Positions 1 to 7,120 of a DNA stretch of 16,943 nt are shown in pieces. Within the stretch, counting starts at the first letter, position 1; each line of letters begins with the position of its first letter. The DNA lies in assembly GCA_002476905.1 (NCBI GenBank), contig DLND01000165.1, positions 1 to 16,943 of the forward strand, written 5' to 3'. A program made the position numbers and the translations under genes. Source of the stretch: Flavobacteriales bacterium UBA7519 (lineage in GTDB: Bacteria; Bacteroidota; Bacteroidia; Flavobacteriales; Weeksellaceae). The notes beneath the pieces are model-generated. The model made no database searches and was not told where the DNA came from. It worked only from the letters and a program-made list of their open reading frames with translations.

Positions 1-1
1 C

Positions 2-376
2 GGTGTCCAGATAGGTTCTCGTTTTGCAGCAACAGTTGAAGCAAGTTCTCACGAAAATTTCAAAAATAAAATCGTTGAACTGAAAGAAGGTGATACGCAA
101 TTAACATTGAAAGAATTGGCACCAGTTCGTTTGGTTAAGAATAAATTCTTCCAAGATTTGGAAAGTCTGTATGAAACTGGCAGAAATGTAGAAGCATTGA
201 AGGAAACTCTCGGAAGAGCTCGCGCCAAACGTGGAATGTTCGAAGGAGATTTGGTAGAAGGCGAACTAGAAATCGGACAAGTCTCTGCTCTCATAGACGA
301 AATTCTTCCTGTTGAAAAAGTCTTTGAAAACTTAATCAAGGAATTCGACGAAGCTAAATTAGATCTCAGTTTGTAA
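2..376 (+). CDS. Nitronate monooxygenase-like FMN protein, C-terminal part
   Basis: The reading frame is already open at the window edge, so only the last 124 residues are visible; the upstream start is outside. The fragment opens with GVQIGSRFAATVEASSH, which matches the phosphate-binding loop and following helix of the nitronate monooxygenase / 2-nitropropane dioxygenase / FabK-like TIM-barrel family (typically about 310-360 residues). It continues with the family's lid region and ends with an EGELEIGQVSALIDEI segment, comparable to the GQ..g.i motif near the end of these enzymes. Members use FMN to oxidise alkyl nitronates or act as NAD(P)H-dependent flavin oxidoreductases or enoyl-ACP reductases, and the fragment does not decide between these. 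They are cytoplasmic. The next gene follows after a 91-bp spacer containing heptamer repeats, so it may not share an operon. Family fairly sure, substrate unknown. Confidence 0.75.
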   Translation, partial: GVQIGSRFAATVEASSHENFKNKIVELKEGDTQLTLKELAPVRLVKNKFFQDLESLYETGRNVEALKETLGRARAKRGMFEGDLVEGELEIGQVSALIDEILPVEKVFENLIKEFDEAKLDLSL

Positions 377-427
377 AAAAATAATAAGGAAAAATAGGTT
401 AGGAAAGTTTTGAGAAGCTTATTCTGA

Positions 428-462
428 CAACTATCAATCATCAACTTTCAACTAGCAACCAA
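428..462 (+). repeat. Five degenerate 7-bp tandem repeats in gene leader
   Basis: Five consecutive 7-bp units with consensus CAACTAT (the first is CAACTAT, the last CAACCAA) lie directly before an A-tract and the ATG at 468. Neighbouring units agree at 4-5 of 7 positions. The stretch is almost free of G. Similar period-7 leaders with other unit sequences occur at five places on the minus strand of this window. Confidence 0.6.
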
Positions 463-467
463 AAAAA

Positions 468-896
468 ATGTTTTCTAAACAAGAAGCGCAACTACTAAAA
501 ACAGAATTCTGGACGGCTTTCGGAAAAGCTTTTCCAAGAAAATGGTTGCTGTATGATACCAAAATCAAGGATTTTTCTTTCAAATTTTACGCAGATAATA
601 AAAAAGCTGAGGTTTCTATTGATATCGAGATGAAAGATGAACTGTTCCGTAATGCTTATTACGAGAAGATTTGGTCTTTGGAGTCCATTTTAGAAGATGA
701 AATTGGAGAATTTTCAAAAGATGAATTTTATGTTTTGGATAATGGAAAAGTCATCAGCAGAATTTGGGTTGAGAAAACAGGAGTCAGTATTTTCAATAAA
801 CAAACCTGGCCAGATATTTTCGAATTCTTTGTAGAAAAAATGGACGCTTTCGAGCGTATGTTTTATGAATATGAGGATTTCATCAAGGATGTTTAA
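468..896 (+). CDS. DUF4268 domain-containing protein
   Basis: A 142-residue soluble protein without signal peptide or membrane segment. The N-terminal FWTAFGKAFPRKWLLYDTKI segment, the KDFSFKFYAD strand, the AEVSIDIEMKD strand with acidic residues and the aromatic-rich helical C-terminus (FFVEKMDAFERMFYEYEDF) resemble stand-alone DUF4268 proteins of Bacteroidetes. In other bacteria DUF4268 is found as a C-terminal domain of nuclease-related or hypothetical proteins; its function is not established. The ATG at 468 follows an A-tract and the heptamer repeats. The next gene starts 21 bp after the stop and the third 6 bp after that, so the three probably share a transcript. Molecular role unknown; family assignment from remembered pattern only. 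Confidence 0.65.
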   Translation: MFSKQEAQLLKTEFWTAFGKAFPRKWLLYDTKIKDFSFKFYADNKKAEVSIDIEMKDELFRNAYYEKIWSLESILEDEIGEFSKDEFYVLDNGKVISRIWVEKTGVSIFNKQTWPDIFEFFVEKMDAFERMFYEYEDFIKDV

Positions 897-917
897 TTTG
901 TTGAATTTTAAATCAAA

Positions 918-1241
918 ATGAAATATAATCCAAATAAAGGAAGTGAAATTGATGGGGATTTAGATATTTTCAGTTATCAAAATGATGATAATGAAACAAA
1001 AATTATGATTCACGGTGATCCAGAAGGTTTGAGGTCTTTTGCTAAATTGCTCTTAGAAATTGCAGATTTAAAACAAGAAGAAGTTTCTGAAGAATATTTA
1101 CCAATTGGCGCTAGAGAACATTATCATCTTAGACCCAAAATAGAATTGTCTAAAAGTTCAAATGAAGTAATAGTGGGAAGATTGGATGCCAAAGGAACTG
1201 GAGATTATTATGATAGATTTGAATCTAAAAACAAAGATTAA
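918..1241 (+). CDS. Small protein, possibly Imm32-like immunity protein
   Basis: A 107-residue acidic cytoplasmic protein. The central block, IMIHGDPEGLRSFAKLLLEIAD (residues about 29-50) followed by a spacer, an H-rich EHYHLRP motif (68-74) and a final beta strand NEVIVGRLD, follows the pattern I associate with Imm32-type polymorphic-toxin immunity proteins: beta strand, GDxEGLR helix, HxHL, then a hydrophobic strand. No toxin gene lies beside it in this window, so if the assignment holds it is an orphan or has moved to a housekeeping role. It sits between the DUF4268 gene and a small unknown gene with gaps of 21 and 6 bp, which suggests cotranscription. The Imm32 link is tentative; a plain hypothetical protein is the fallback. 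Confidence 0.4.
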   Translation: MKYNPNKGSEIDGDLDIFSYQNDDNETKIMIHGDPEGLRSFAKLLLEIADLKQEEVSEEYLPIGAREHYHLRPKIELSKSSNEVIVGRLDAKGTGDYYDRFESKNKD

Positions 1242-1247
1242 TTTAAA

Positions 1248-1484
1248 ATGAAAAACATCACCATAAAAGCCAACGATTTTTTTGAATTATTGAAGTTGAA
1301 AGACCAATCGATGTGGGATATTTTCGCTCAAATGATTGATGGCGAAGAAAAAGAAATTGGTTTTACAGATGAACACGATCAATATATCTTCCATTATATT
1401 CTGCCAAAAACTATCGAAAAGTTACAAGAAGACAAAGCAATTTTTGCTAAGGAATATGCTGAAAAATTATCAGGACTTAACTAA
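1248..1484 (+). CDS. Hypothetical 78-residue acidic protein
   Basis: Not recognised. It starts 6 bp after the previous stop, the ATG being preceded by TTTAAA, and is probably the last gene of the three-gene run that begins at 468. The sequence is soluble and mostly helical, with a KDQSMWDIFAQMIDGEE segment, a short strand-like IGFTDEHDQYIFHYI stretch in the middle, and a Lys/Glu-rich amphipathic C-terminal helix. No cysteines, signal peptide or membrane segment. Its last five codons overlap the 3' end of the oppositely oriented pnuC gene. Coding status is supported by codon pattern and close spacing rather than by any known family. Confidence 0.6.
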   Translation: MKNITIKANDFFELLKLKDQSMWDIFAQMIDGEEKEIGFTDEHDQYIFHYILPKTIEKLQEDKAIFAKEYAEKLSGLN

Positions 1485-2132
1485 GTTTTTCTTCCATTCC
1501 AGATAGCCAATGATAGCCATTGCTGTAAAAATCAAATATTGCAGCGCTGTAAATCCTAGACCTTTGTAAAGCATCATCGGAACGCAGACAATATCGGCAA
1601 CAATCCAGAAAATCCAGTTTTCAAGATTTCTTTTCGCCATAAAATACATTCCAACAAGAAATAGAGAAGTGGTAACGATATCGGTATAATTCGCCCAATC
1701 CAAATGATAAAGTCCGAGTTTTATACCTTCCATAGAAAACTGGTTATCGATAAACGGTTTGAAATAATAGATTAAAGCTACGAAAAGTAAACTTCCCACA
1801 AACAGAACACTTCCGATTTTCCAATCATAGGCACTTGCTTTTTTGACGTTGACGTGGATATTGTCGTCTGAGTTTTTTGACCAAAGAATCCATCCATAAA
1901 TACTCATAACTGAATAATAGAAATTTATTAGCATATCGCCCAAAAGTCCAAAAACAAACATTATATAAATGAAAAGAACTGTGGAAATTATTCCTGTAGG
2001 ATAAACCCAAATATTTTTTTTGATAGAGAAGTAAACGCTAAGTAAACCGAATATAGTTGCAATGATTTCTAAAACAATTAGATAAGTTTCGTAGGATTGA
2101 TATTGGGCCGTGAGTTCTTCGAGCAAATTCAT
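1470..2132 (-). CDS. pnuC: PnuC-family vitamin (nicotinamide riboside-type) transporter
   Basis: A 220-residue integral membrane protein with about seven hydrophobic segments, the usual size for PnuC. Seen motifs are WVYPTGIISTVLF in the second segment, FYYSVMSIYGWILW, and the helix NWIFWIVADIVCVPMML, which matches the conserved NWxxWxxxD signature. The final helix ends in IGYLEWKK, as is usual. PnuC proteins are SWEET-like facilitated-diffusion channels in the inner membrane; substrate trapping depends on a cytoplasmic kinase. Relatives named PnuT and PnuX carry thiamine or riboflavin, often under a TPP or FMN riboswitch. I see no such riboswitch in the 180-bp divergent gap upstream, and no kinase gene is adjacent, so nicotinamide riboside is only the default substrate. 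The gene converges on, and overlaps by 15 bp, the small gene ending at 1484. Confidence 0.88.
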   Translation of the reverse strand: MNLLEELTAQYQSYETYLIVLEIIATIFGLLSVYFSIKKNIWVYPTGIISTVLFIYIMFVFGLLGDMLINFYYSVMSIYGWILWSKNSDDNIHVNVKKASAYDWKIGSVLFVGSLLFVALIYYFKPFIDNQFSMEGIKLGLYHLDWANYTDIVTTSLFLVGMYFMAKRNLENWIFWIVADIVCVPMMLYKGLGFTALQYLIFTAMAIIGYLEWKKNLVKS

Positions 2133-2240
2133 ATCCTCAAAGATAATTATTAATGTTCAAAAAAGGATTGGCTTATTCCTAATTAATACAGATAAGTAAA
2201 ATTATTTAGTTAAAAAATGTTAAGGTTAATAATTTTTTAA

Positions 2241-2248
2241 TATTTTCG
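2241..2248 (+). promoter_or_regulatory. Candidate -7 promoter box of the permease gene
   Basis: TATTTTCG matches the Bacteroidetes -7 consensus TAnnTTTG at all but one position and lies about 65 bases before the permease ATG. No convincing TTG box is present 17-23 bases upstream, so the assignment is weak. It would give a leader of roughly 55 nt that includes a small CCCC/GGGG hairpin at 2279-2295. Confidence 0.25.
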
Positions 2249-2312
2249 TAATTCAAAAATAAATATAAAAGGAAAGTCCCCCTTAATTTTTGGGGTAAAA
2301 AAAATTACAACT

Positions 2313-3854
2313 ATGGCAAATATTTGGATTAAGAAACCAATGGAAGCTTATGAAGCGGACATTAAAAAAAGTCAGCTCAAGCGTGTATTGGGAAAATGGA
2401 GTTTAACAGCTATCGGAATTGGTGCCATCATTGGAGGTGGTATTTTTGTTTTAACAGGGACAGGTGCTTACTATAACGCCGGTCCTGCATTAGCACTTTC
2501 TTTCGTTATCGCGGGGATCGCTTGTGTTTTTGCAGCACTATGTTATGCAGAGTTTGCGTCCATTCTTCCAGTTGAAGGTTCTGCTTACGCTTATGCCTAT
2601 GGCACCGTTGGAGAAATTTTCGCATGGATTATTGGTTGGGGACTGATTCTGGAATATGCGATGGGTTCTATGACAGTCGCTGTTTCGTGGTCGGGTTATT
2701 TTGGAAAATTGCTTAAAATGTTTGGCTTGCACATGCCAGCTTGGCTCACAACGGATCCACAAACGTATCTTGCTGCAGGTAATTCTGGATTTTCTATGAA
2801 CCTACCTGCATTTTTAATTGTTTGGGTAGTAATTGGGATTCTTTTAAGAGGAACAAAAGGAGCCGCAAAAGCTAATAATTTCATCGTTGTGATGAAAGTT
2901 TCAGCGATTATTTTTGTAATTGTAGCTGGAGTTTTCTTTATCAATCCAGAGAACTGGACGCCATTTATACCTGAGCCTACAACTATTACAGAAAATGGTG
3001 TTTCGCACCCAGCTTATGGATATGCTGGAGTAGTGGCCGGAGCGTCTGCAATTTTCTTTGCTTATGTAGGATTCGATGCTGTTTCTACACAGGCTGGTGA
3101 GGCTATAAATCCTAAGAAAGATGTTCCGTTTGCAATCATTGCATCATTGGTAATTTGTACATTATTATACATTTTGGTATCATTGGTTTTAACAGGGATG
3201 ATGCATTATACAGACTTCAATCCTTTAGGAAAATATCCAGATGCTATCAAAGCTCCTGTAGCTTATGCTTTTGATATAGCGGGACAAGCTTGGGCAGGTT
3301 ACATCATCACGATTGCTGCCACAGTTGGACTTATTTCTGTTTTAATGGTAATGATTATGGGACAATCCAGAATATTTTTAGGAATGTCAAAAGATGGTCT
3401 GATTCCTAAAACTTTTGCAAAAGTAAATCCTTTAAGTGGTGTTCCATCCAAGAATCTGGTAATTTTGGGCACCGTTATTTCTGTGGTAGCATCATTTACC
3501 CCGATTAATGATCTTGCACATATGACAAGCTTCGGAACCTTATTCGCGTTCACTATGGTATGTGTAGCAGTTTGGGTATTGAGAGTAAAAGAGCCCAATT
3601 TGCAAAGAAACTTTAAAGTTCCTGCATTGCCTGTGATTGCAGTTTTAGGCATTGCAATCAATATTTATTTGATCATCAACCTGAGCAAAGAAGCGCAAAT
3701 GTATTCTTTAGGCTGGTTGCTTATAGGTTTCTTCATTTATTTCTTGTACAGTAAGAAAAATTCAAAATTGCAGAATGGAGGGTTTGGAGAGACGTTCAAA
3801 GCAGAACAAGAACCTTTGGAGGATGTAGATATCGATATCGACAACAAACATTAA
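2313..3854 (+). CDS. APC superfamily amino acid permease
   Basis: A 513-residue polytopic inner-membrane protein with roughly 12 or more hydrophobic helices. The first helix carries TAIGIGAIIGGGIFVLTG, the unwound-helix motif of the amino acid-polyamine-organocation superfamily that binds the substrate carboxylate and amino groups. Further family features are a Glu in CYAEFAS, a PVEGSAYAYAYGTVGE loop, FFAYVGFDAVSTQAGEAINP in the middle and the QSRIFLGMSKDGLIP motif after helix 8. Overall it resembles cationic amino acid transporter (CAT/YfnA-like) permeases; the cytoplasmic tail is acidic (DVDIDIDN). The substrate cannot be read from the sequence. The gene stands alone: its start is 180 bp from the divergent pnuC gene, and a strong terminator follows the stop. 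Start at 2313 chosen because the cytoplasmic N-terminus before helix 1 has normal length. Confidence 0.9.
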   Translation: MANIWIKKPMEAYEADIKKSQLKRVLGKWSLTAIGIGAIIGGGIFVLTGTGAYYNAGPALALSFVIAGIACVFAALCYAEFASILPVEGSAYAYAYGTVGEIFAWIIGWGLILEYAMGSMTVAVSWSGYFGKLLKMFGLHMPAWLTTDPQTYLAAGNSGFSMNLPAFLIVWVVIGILLRGTKGAAKANNFIVVMKVSAIIFVIVAGVFFINPENWTPFIPEPTTITENGVSHPAYGYAGVVAGASAIFFAYVGFDAVSTQAGEAINPKKDVPFAIIASLVICTLLYILVSLVLTGMMHYTDFNPLGKYPDAIKAPVAYAFDIAGQAWAGYIITIAATVGLISVLMVMIMGQSRIFLGMSKDGLIPKTFAKVNPLSGVPSKNLVILGTVISVVASFTPINDLAHMTSFGTLFAFTMVCVAVWVLRVKEPNLQRNFKVPALPVIAVLGIAINIYLIINLSKEAQMYSLGWLLIGFFIYFLYSKKNSKLQNGGFGETFKAEQEPLEDVDIDIDNKH

Positions 3855-3860
3855 AATATA

Positions 3861-3891
3861 AATTCCGCATTCTTTTTGCGGAATTTTTTTT
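3861..3891 (+). terminator. Rho-independent terminator after permease gene
   Basis: An 8-bp perfect stem AATTCCGC / GCGGAATT (3861-3868 with 3878-3885) with a 9-nt loop is followed by a run of T to 3891. It begins 6 bases after the permease stop codon. Confidence 0.9.
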
Positions 3892-3936
3892 GGGAGCTTA
3901 TTGACTTCGTCGAACAGTTTCTATTTATTGTTTTTT

Positions 3937-4053
3937 GGAGCTGTTTCCCGCTATCCGCTATATCTTTTTCGTCATTGCGAAAGAAGTGAAGCAATCTGTA
4001 GAACCATTCAGCAATCGCAATAACAAAAAAGGATGCCGCTACTATCGGGGCTA
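3937..4053 (+). repeat. Dispersed intergenic repeat-like element
   Basis: The left end reads GGAGCTGTTTCCCGC and the right end AAAAGGATGCCGCT...TCGGGGCTA. The two ends are partly complementary. Between them lies GTCATTGCGAAAGAAGTGA (3971-3989) plus a short ATTGC/GCAAT inverted pair (3974-3978 with 3991-3995). From memory, elements with these ends recur between genes in Chryseobacterium and Flavobacterium genomes; only one copy is in this window, so the repeat status rests on that memory. No coding sequence is visible in it. Confidence 0.6.
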
Positions 4054-4123
4054 TGGATTTGGTCTGTCAAACCTAAATTGTCTTTAATAATAAACATTAC
4101 CAAACTTTCATTATTTTTATAAA

Positions 4124-5146
4124 ATGAAAAAACTAATCACTTTCACTTCCGTAATTATCTCTACATTTTTACTGTCTCAGAAATTCACAATCGATACATT
4201 ATTGACTGACAAAATCAGCATTCGAGCCATTCAACTCTGGGACGGAAAAGTCTGGTATGCAGGAACAGATTCTAAGTTTGGATATGTAGATTTAGAGAAT
4301 GTTACTAATAAAAAGCAAATCCGATTGTCTCAGAAATCTCTTCAGTTCCGAACATTGGCTCAAAACAACAAATATTTCTACGCAATCAACATAGAAAATC
4401 CTGCTTATTTTTTTCAAGTTGATAAAAAAACATTAGACTTCAAAGTTGTGTTTAATGATAATGATAAGACGGCTTTTTATGATGCTTTGAAATTCACAGA
4501 TAATAATTTTGGATTAGCATTTAGTGACCCATCAGCCAATCAAAGACTGAATATCTCTCAAACCCGAAATGGTGGTGCAAATTGGATCAATTGTAAAAAT
4601 TGTAAAGATTTTCCATATTTAGAAAAAGGCGAAGCGGCTTTTGCAGCAAGTAATACTAATATTGCAAGTTTTAGAAATGTTATCTGGATTGCGACCGGAG
4701 GTGCAAAATCCAGAATTTACAGAATGAAAAATAAAGATTGCAACTGGCAAGTTTTCGAAACCCCATTTATACAAGGAACATCATCCCAAGGTATTTATTC
4801 CATAGATTTCTATGACAAAAATTTTGGAATCGCAGTTGGCGGAGATTACACAAAACAAGCCGATAACATCAACAATATCGCAACAACCAATGATGGTGGA
4901 CAAACTTGGCAAATACAAGCCAGCGGACAAAACGCAGGTTATATGACTTGTGTGAAATTCCGTCCGAAAACCAAAGGAAAAGAGATTGTTGCAGTTGGCG
5001 ATCAACATATCAGTTTTTCATCAGATTACGGACAGACTTGGACAAAAATCTCCGACGAAAAAAATCTCTACGCCTGCGAATGGCTGAATCACGATACGTT
5101 GATCTTAGCAGGGAAGGATAAAATTGTCAAATTAACATTTCAATAA
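4124..5146 (+). CDS. Secreted BNR / Ycf48-like beta-propeller protein
   Basis: A 340-residue protein with a Sec signal peptide: MKK, hydrophobic core LITFTSVIISTFLLS, and probable cleavage near residue 19. The mature part is a beta propeller. Repeated Asp-box-like motifs SQTRNGGANW, TTNDGGQTW and SSDYGQTWTKI each sit between strands, as in BNR/sialidase-fold and Ycf48/HCF136-like proteins, which Bacteroidetes annotation often calls oxidoreductase or photosystem assembly-like without biochemical support. No sialidase arginine triad or catalytic residues could be picked out. It has no type IX C-terminal sorting domain, ending in KDKIVKLTFQ, so the periplasm is the likely location. It stands alone after a repeat-rich gap and 77 bp ahead of the HAD phosphatase. 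Function unknown; a scaffold or protein-binding role is as likely as enzymatic activity. Confidence 0.75.
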   Translation: MKKLITFTSVIISTFLLSQKFTIDTLLTDKISIRAIQLWDGKVWYAGTDSKFGYVDLENVTNKKQIRLSQKSLQFRTLAQNNKYFYAINIENPAYFFQVDKKTLDFKVVFNDNDKTAFYDALKFTDNNFGLAFSDPSANQRLNISQTRNGGANWINCKNCKDFPYLEKGEAAFAASNTNIASFRNVIWIATGGAKSRIYRMKNKDCNWQVFETPFIQGTSSQGIYSIDFYDKNFGIAVGGDYTKQADNINNIATTNDGGQTWQIQASGQNAGYMTCVKFRPKTKGKEIVAVGDQHISFSSDYGQTWTKISDEKNLYACEWLNHDTLILAGKDKIVKLTFQ

Positions 5147-5178
5147 TTTCCAAATCTTTCAGTTTAATTTTCAATCCC

Positions 5179-5186
5179 TATTTTTG
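5179..5186 (+). promoter_or_regulatory. Candidate -7 promoter box of the HAD gene
   Basis: TATTTTTG is a perfect match to the Bacteroidetes -7 consensus TAnnTTTG and lies 37 bases before the HAD start codon, giving a leader of about 30 nt. No TTG was found at the expected -33 distance, so it is only a candidate. Confidence 0.4.
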
Positions 5187-5223
5187 CACCGAATTAATGA
5201 AAATTGACAAGAGAATTTAGAAG

Positions 5224-5877
5224 ATGAAGAACACGGTTATTTTTGATATGGACGGCGTGATTGTAGATACAGAACCGCTTCATAAAAAAGCTTACTATCA
5301 GCATTTTGAAGAACTTAATATAAATGTAGATGCAGAATTATTCTCAAGATTCACAGGAAAATCTACCAGAAATGTCTATCAAATGATAAAAGAGATTTTC
5401 GGAATTGATACCAATGTTGAAGATTTAATCCAAAGAAAAAGAACCCTATTTTACGATTTATTCGATTCTGACCCAGCTTTGAAGTTGTTAGATGGAGTAG
5501 AAGTATTGATTAAGAATCTTTATTCTGCCAATTTCCAATTGATATTAGCTTCTTCTGCTGCAAAATCTACCATTCATCGGGTTTTTAAGCGTTTCAATTT
5601 ATTTCCGTTTTTTTCACATCTCGTAAGTGGTGAAGATTTCCCCGAATCAAAACCAAATCCTGCTATTTTCATCGAAGCTCAAAGGCTTTCTGGAAATGAA
5701 AAATCCAATTGCATTATCATAGAAGACAGCACAAACGGAATTCGGGCAGCAAATGCGGCAGAGATATTTTGTGTTGGTTACAAAAGTGAAAACAGTAAAA
5801 ATCAGTATTACGAAACTGCAGACTTAGTCATTCATCATTTTGATGAGCTGAAAGTTGAGGAATTGGAATTGATTTAG
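5224..5877 (+). CDS. HAD-superfamily phosphatase / phosphoglucomutase-like
   Basis: A 217-residue cytoplasmic protein with all four haloacid dehalogenase motifs. Motif I is DMDGV at residues 8-12, with nucleophile Asp8 and acid/base Asp10. Motif II is ILASSAAKS near Ser110. Motif III is Lys143 in SKPNP. Motif IV is IIIEDSTNGIRAA, with Glu167 and Asp168 binding magnesium. A helical C1 cap occupies about residues 15-88. The DTEPLHKKAYYQHF segment after motif I and the STNGIRAA tail of motif IV place it with beta-phosphoglucomutase-like (GPH/PgmB) enzymes, which dephosphorylate or isomerise small phosphorylated metabolites. The exact substrate cannot be assigned. It is probably transcribed on its own, and its stop lies only 9 bp from the stop of the convergent ATP-grasp-like gene. 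Confidence 0.9.
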   Translation: MKNTVIFDMDGVIVDTEPLHKKAYYQHFEELNINVDAELFSRFTGKSTRNVYQMIKEIFGIDTNVEDLIQRKRTLFYDLFDSDPALKLLDGVEVLIKNLYSANFQLILASSAAKSTIHRVFKRFNLFPFFSHLVSGEDFPESKPNPAIFIEAQRLSGNEKSNCIIIEDSTNGIRAANAAEIFCVGYKSENSKNQYYETADLVIHHFDELKVEELELI

Positions 5878-5886
5878 GTTTGATTT

Positions 5887-7068
5887 TTATTGCCCAAAAA
5901 ACGCCATAGAACTTCCAATCCAAATTGCATCTTTCTTATTAAAATCCACATTCACCATCGCAGCTTTCGTCATTCTTACAAGGTTGACGAGTAATTCTGG
6001 ATTTTCTTCTTCTGGATTCCACGCAAAAAGCAAACGGATTTCAGCTTTGGAAAATTCACCATTGATGTCTTCAAAAAGTGGTGCGTAAGTCACTTTTCTT
6101 TGGAGGATATAATTTTGTTTATCTTCAATTTTATTAATGATTTCCTGAGTCGGATTCAGATTTACGCCGCTTCCTGCGAATGAGAAAAGAGGCTTCAGAA
6201 CGAAGTTTTCCAATGGTTCAGTTTTAGGAAAATCCGATAAGAAATAACTTTTCGGAACAAACTCGTGTTTCAGTTTTGGGAGAATGTATTTTGAGATTTT
6301 GAAAAACCAATTCGGATGCGTAATCCATTCGACATCAATGTCTTCTCGGAAATCAAATTCCGTTTCCAAACCCTCGATTTTATCCAATTCATCAAAAATT
6401 ACACGATTGTAAATTCGGTTGATTGGAACTAGTTTCCCATTATTTTCATAAAATAACTTTTTCCCTTCTTTTTTGATTTTCGTCAGACAAACCGTTTTGA
6501 TTCCAAGATATTGTTCTGTCAAAGCAAAGTCAATAAACGTTTTTTGTTTCTCTGGGTAGATTTCCAAAAGAATCACATTTTCAGGATTTTCATTTCCTAA
6601 GATGACCTGTTTCAATCTTTTGATGTATTCATCTTTTGGGAGCGAGTTTTTCAGTTCATTCAAGAAAGGATAAACTTTGGTAATCACTTCTTCAAACAAC
6701 TTCTGAAATCCAAACAAACTCGGAAAAGCCTGCAATTCTATCAATTGCGGAATTACATTGCCATGCTCATCTTGACAAATTCCAAAATCAATTGCTACAA
6801 AATGTGGCTTTTTAGTGTCATTCGGAACATTACAATTCGCAGGAATAGCTTTGCTGAGTTCTTCAACAGACATTTCCTTGATTTGCGAAATAATCGATTG
6901 GGAAGCATCATTCAGCTTTTGCCAAAAATCTTTGGTAAGAAAAATTGGACTCTCAGAAAGTCGAAACGCGGCTTCGTGACCGCATTTCTCTATTATTAAT
7001 TCATTGACTTTTTGATATTTTTCCGGAGAAAATTCTTCGTTGAATTGAGTTCTGTATTTTGGAATCAT
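5887..7068 (-). CDS. Glutathionylspermidine synthase-like, circularly permuted ATP-grasp
   Basis: A 393-residue cytoplasmic protein. The acidic metal-binding strand pair, DFGICQDEHG...LIELQAFPSL (residues 94-117, with Asp94 and Glu111), comes before the ATP-binding lysine motif FVLKPLFSFAGSGV (289-302, Lys292). This order is the reverse of classical ATP-grasps and is the one found in glutathionylspermidine synthase-type, circularly permuted enzymes, where a KPLFSREG-like loop binds ATP. Further on, the KAEIRLLFAW strand and the RMTKAAMVN segment may complete the site. Such enzymes activate a carboxylate as acyl phosphate and join it to an amine. No amidase domain is present, so it is ligase only. 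It is the last gene of the long minus-strand cluster, 39 bp after the amidotransferase-like gene, with heptamer repeats abutting its ATG. Substrates unknown. Confidence 0.7.
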   Translation of the reverse strand: MIPKYRTQFNEEFSPEKYQKVNELIIEKCGHEAAFRLSESPIFLTKDFWQKLNDASQSIISQIKEMSVEELSKAIPANCNVPNDTKKPHFVAIDFGICQDEHGNVIPQLIELQAFPSLFGFQKLFEEVITKVYPFLNELKNSLPKDEYIKRLKQVILGNENPENVILLEIYPEKQKTFIDFALTEQYLGIKTVCLTKIKKEGKKLFYENNGKLVPINRIYNRVIFDELDKIEGLETEFDFREDIDVEWITHPNWFFKISKYILPKLKHEFVPKSYFLSDFPKTEPLENFVLKPLFSFAGSGVNLNPTQEIINKIEDKQNYILQRKVTYAPLFEDINGEFSKAEIRLLFAWNPEEENPELLVNLVRMTKAAMVNVDFNKKDAIWIGSSMAFFGQ

Positions 7069-7103
7069 AGTTTGTGTTTGGTTGTAGGTATTTGGTTTTA
7101 GTT
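7069..7103 (-). repeat. Five degenerate 7-bp repeats abutting a start codon
   Basis: Read on the minus strand, five 7-mers of consensus ACCAAAY run directly into the ATG at 7068; two of them, ACCAAAT and ACCAAAC, agree at 6 of 7. The leader contains only A, C and T. Confidence 0.5.
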
Positions 7104-7120
7104 ATAATCAACCAAATACC
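7087..7120 (-). other. Hairpin spanning the amidotransferase stop codon
   Basis: A perfect 11-bp inverted repeat, GGTATTTGGTT (7087-7097) and AACCAAATACC (7110-7120), encloses a 12-nt loop. One arm overlaps the last codons and stop of the amidotransferase-like gene; the other lies in the heptamer leader of the next gene. On the transcript no T-tract follows it, so it is not a standard terminator. It could tune read-through, RNA stability or translation of the downstream gene. Confidence 0.55.

Noticed and set aside
2138..2145. Perfect TAnnTTTG box (TATCTTTG on the minus strand) before pnuC
   Set aside because: It ends only 5 bases before the ATG, has no -33 TTG, and would give a leaderless or internally started transcript; more likely chance in an AT-rich region.
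2133..2312. Possible TPP, FMN or NAD-type riboswitch upstream of pnuC
   Set aside because: None of the conserved core motifs (for example CTGAGA and the matching thi-box half) was found on either strand.
5878..5886. Bidirectional terminator between the HAD and permuted ATP-grasp genes
   Set aside because: The gap is only 9 bp and no inverted repeat spans it.
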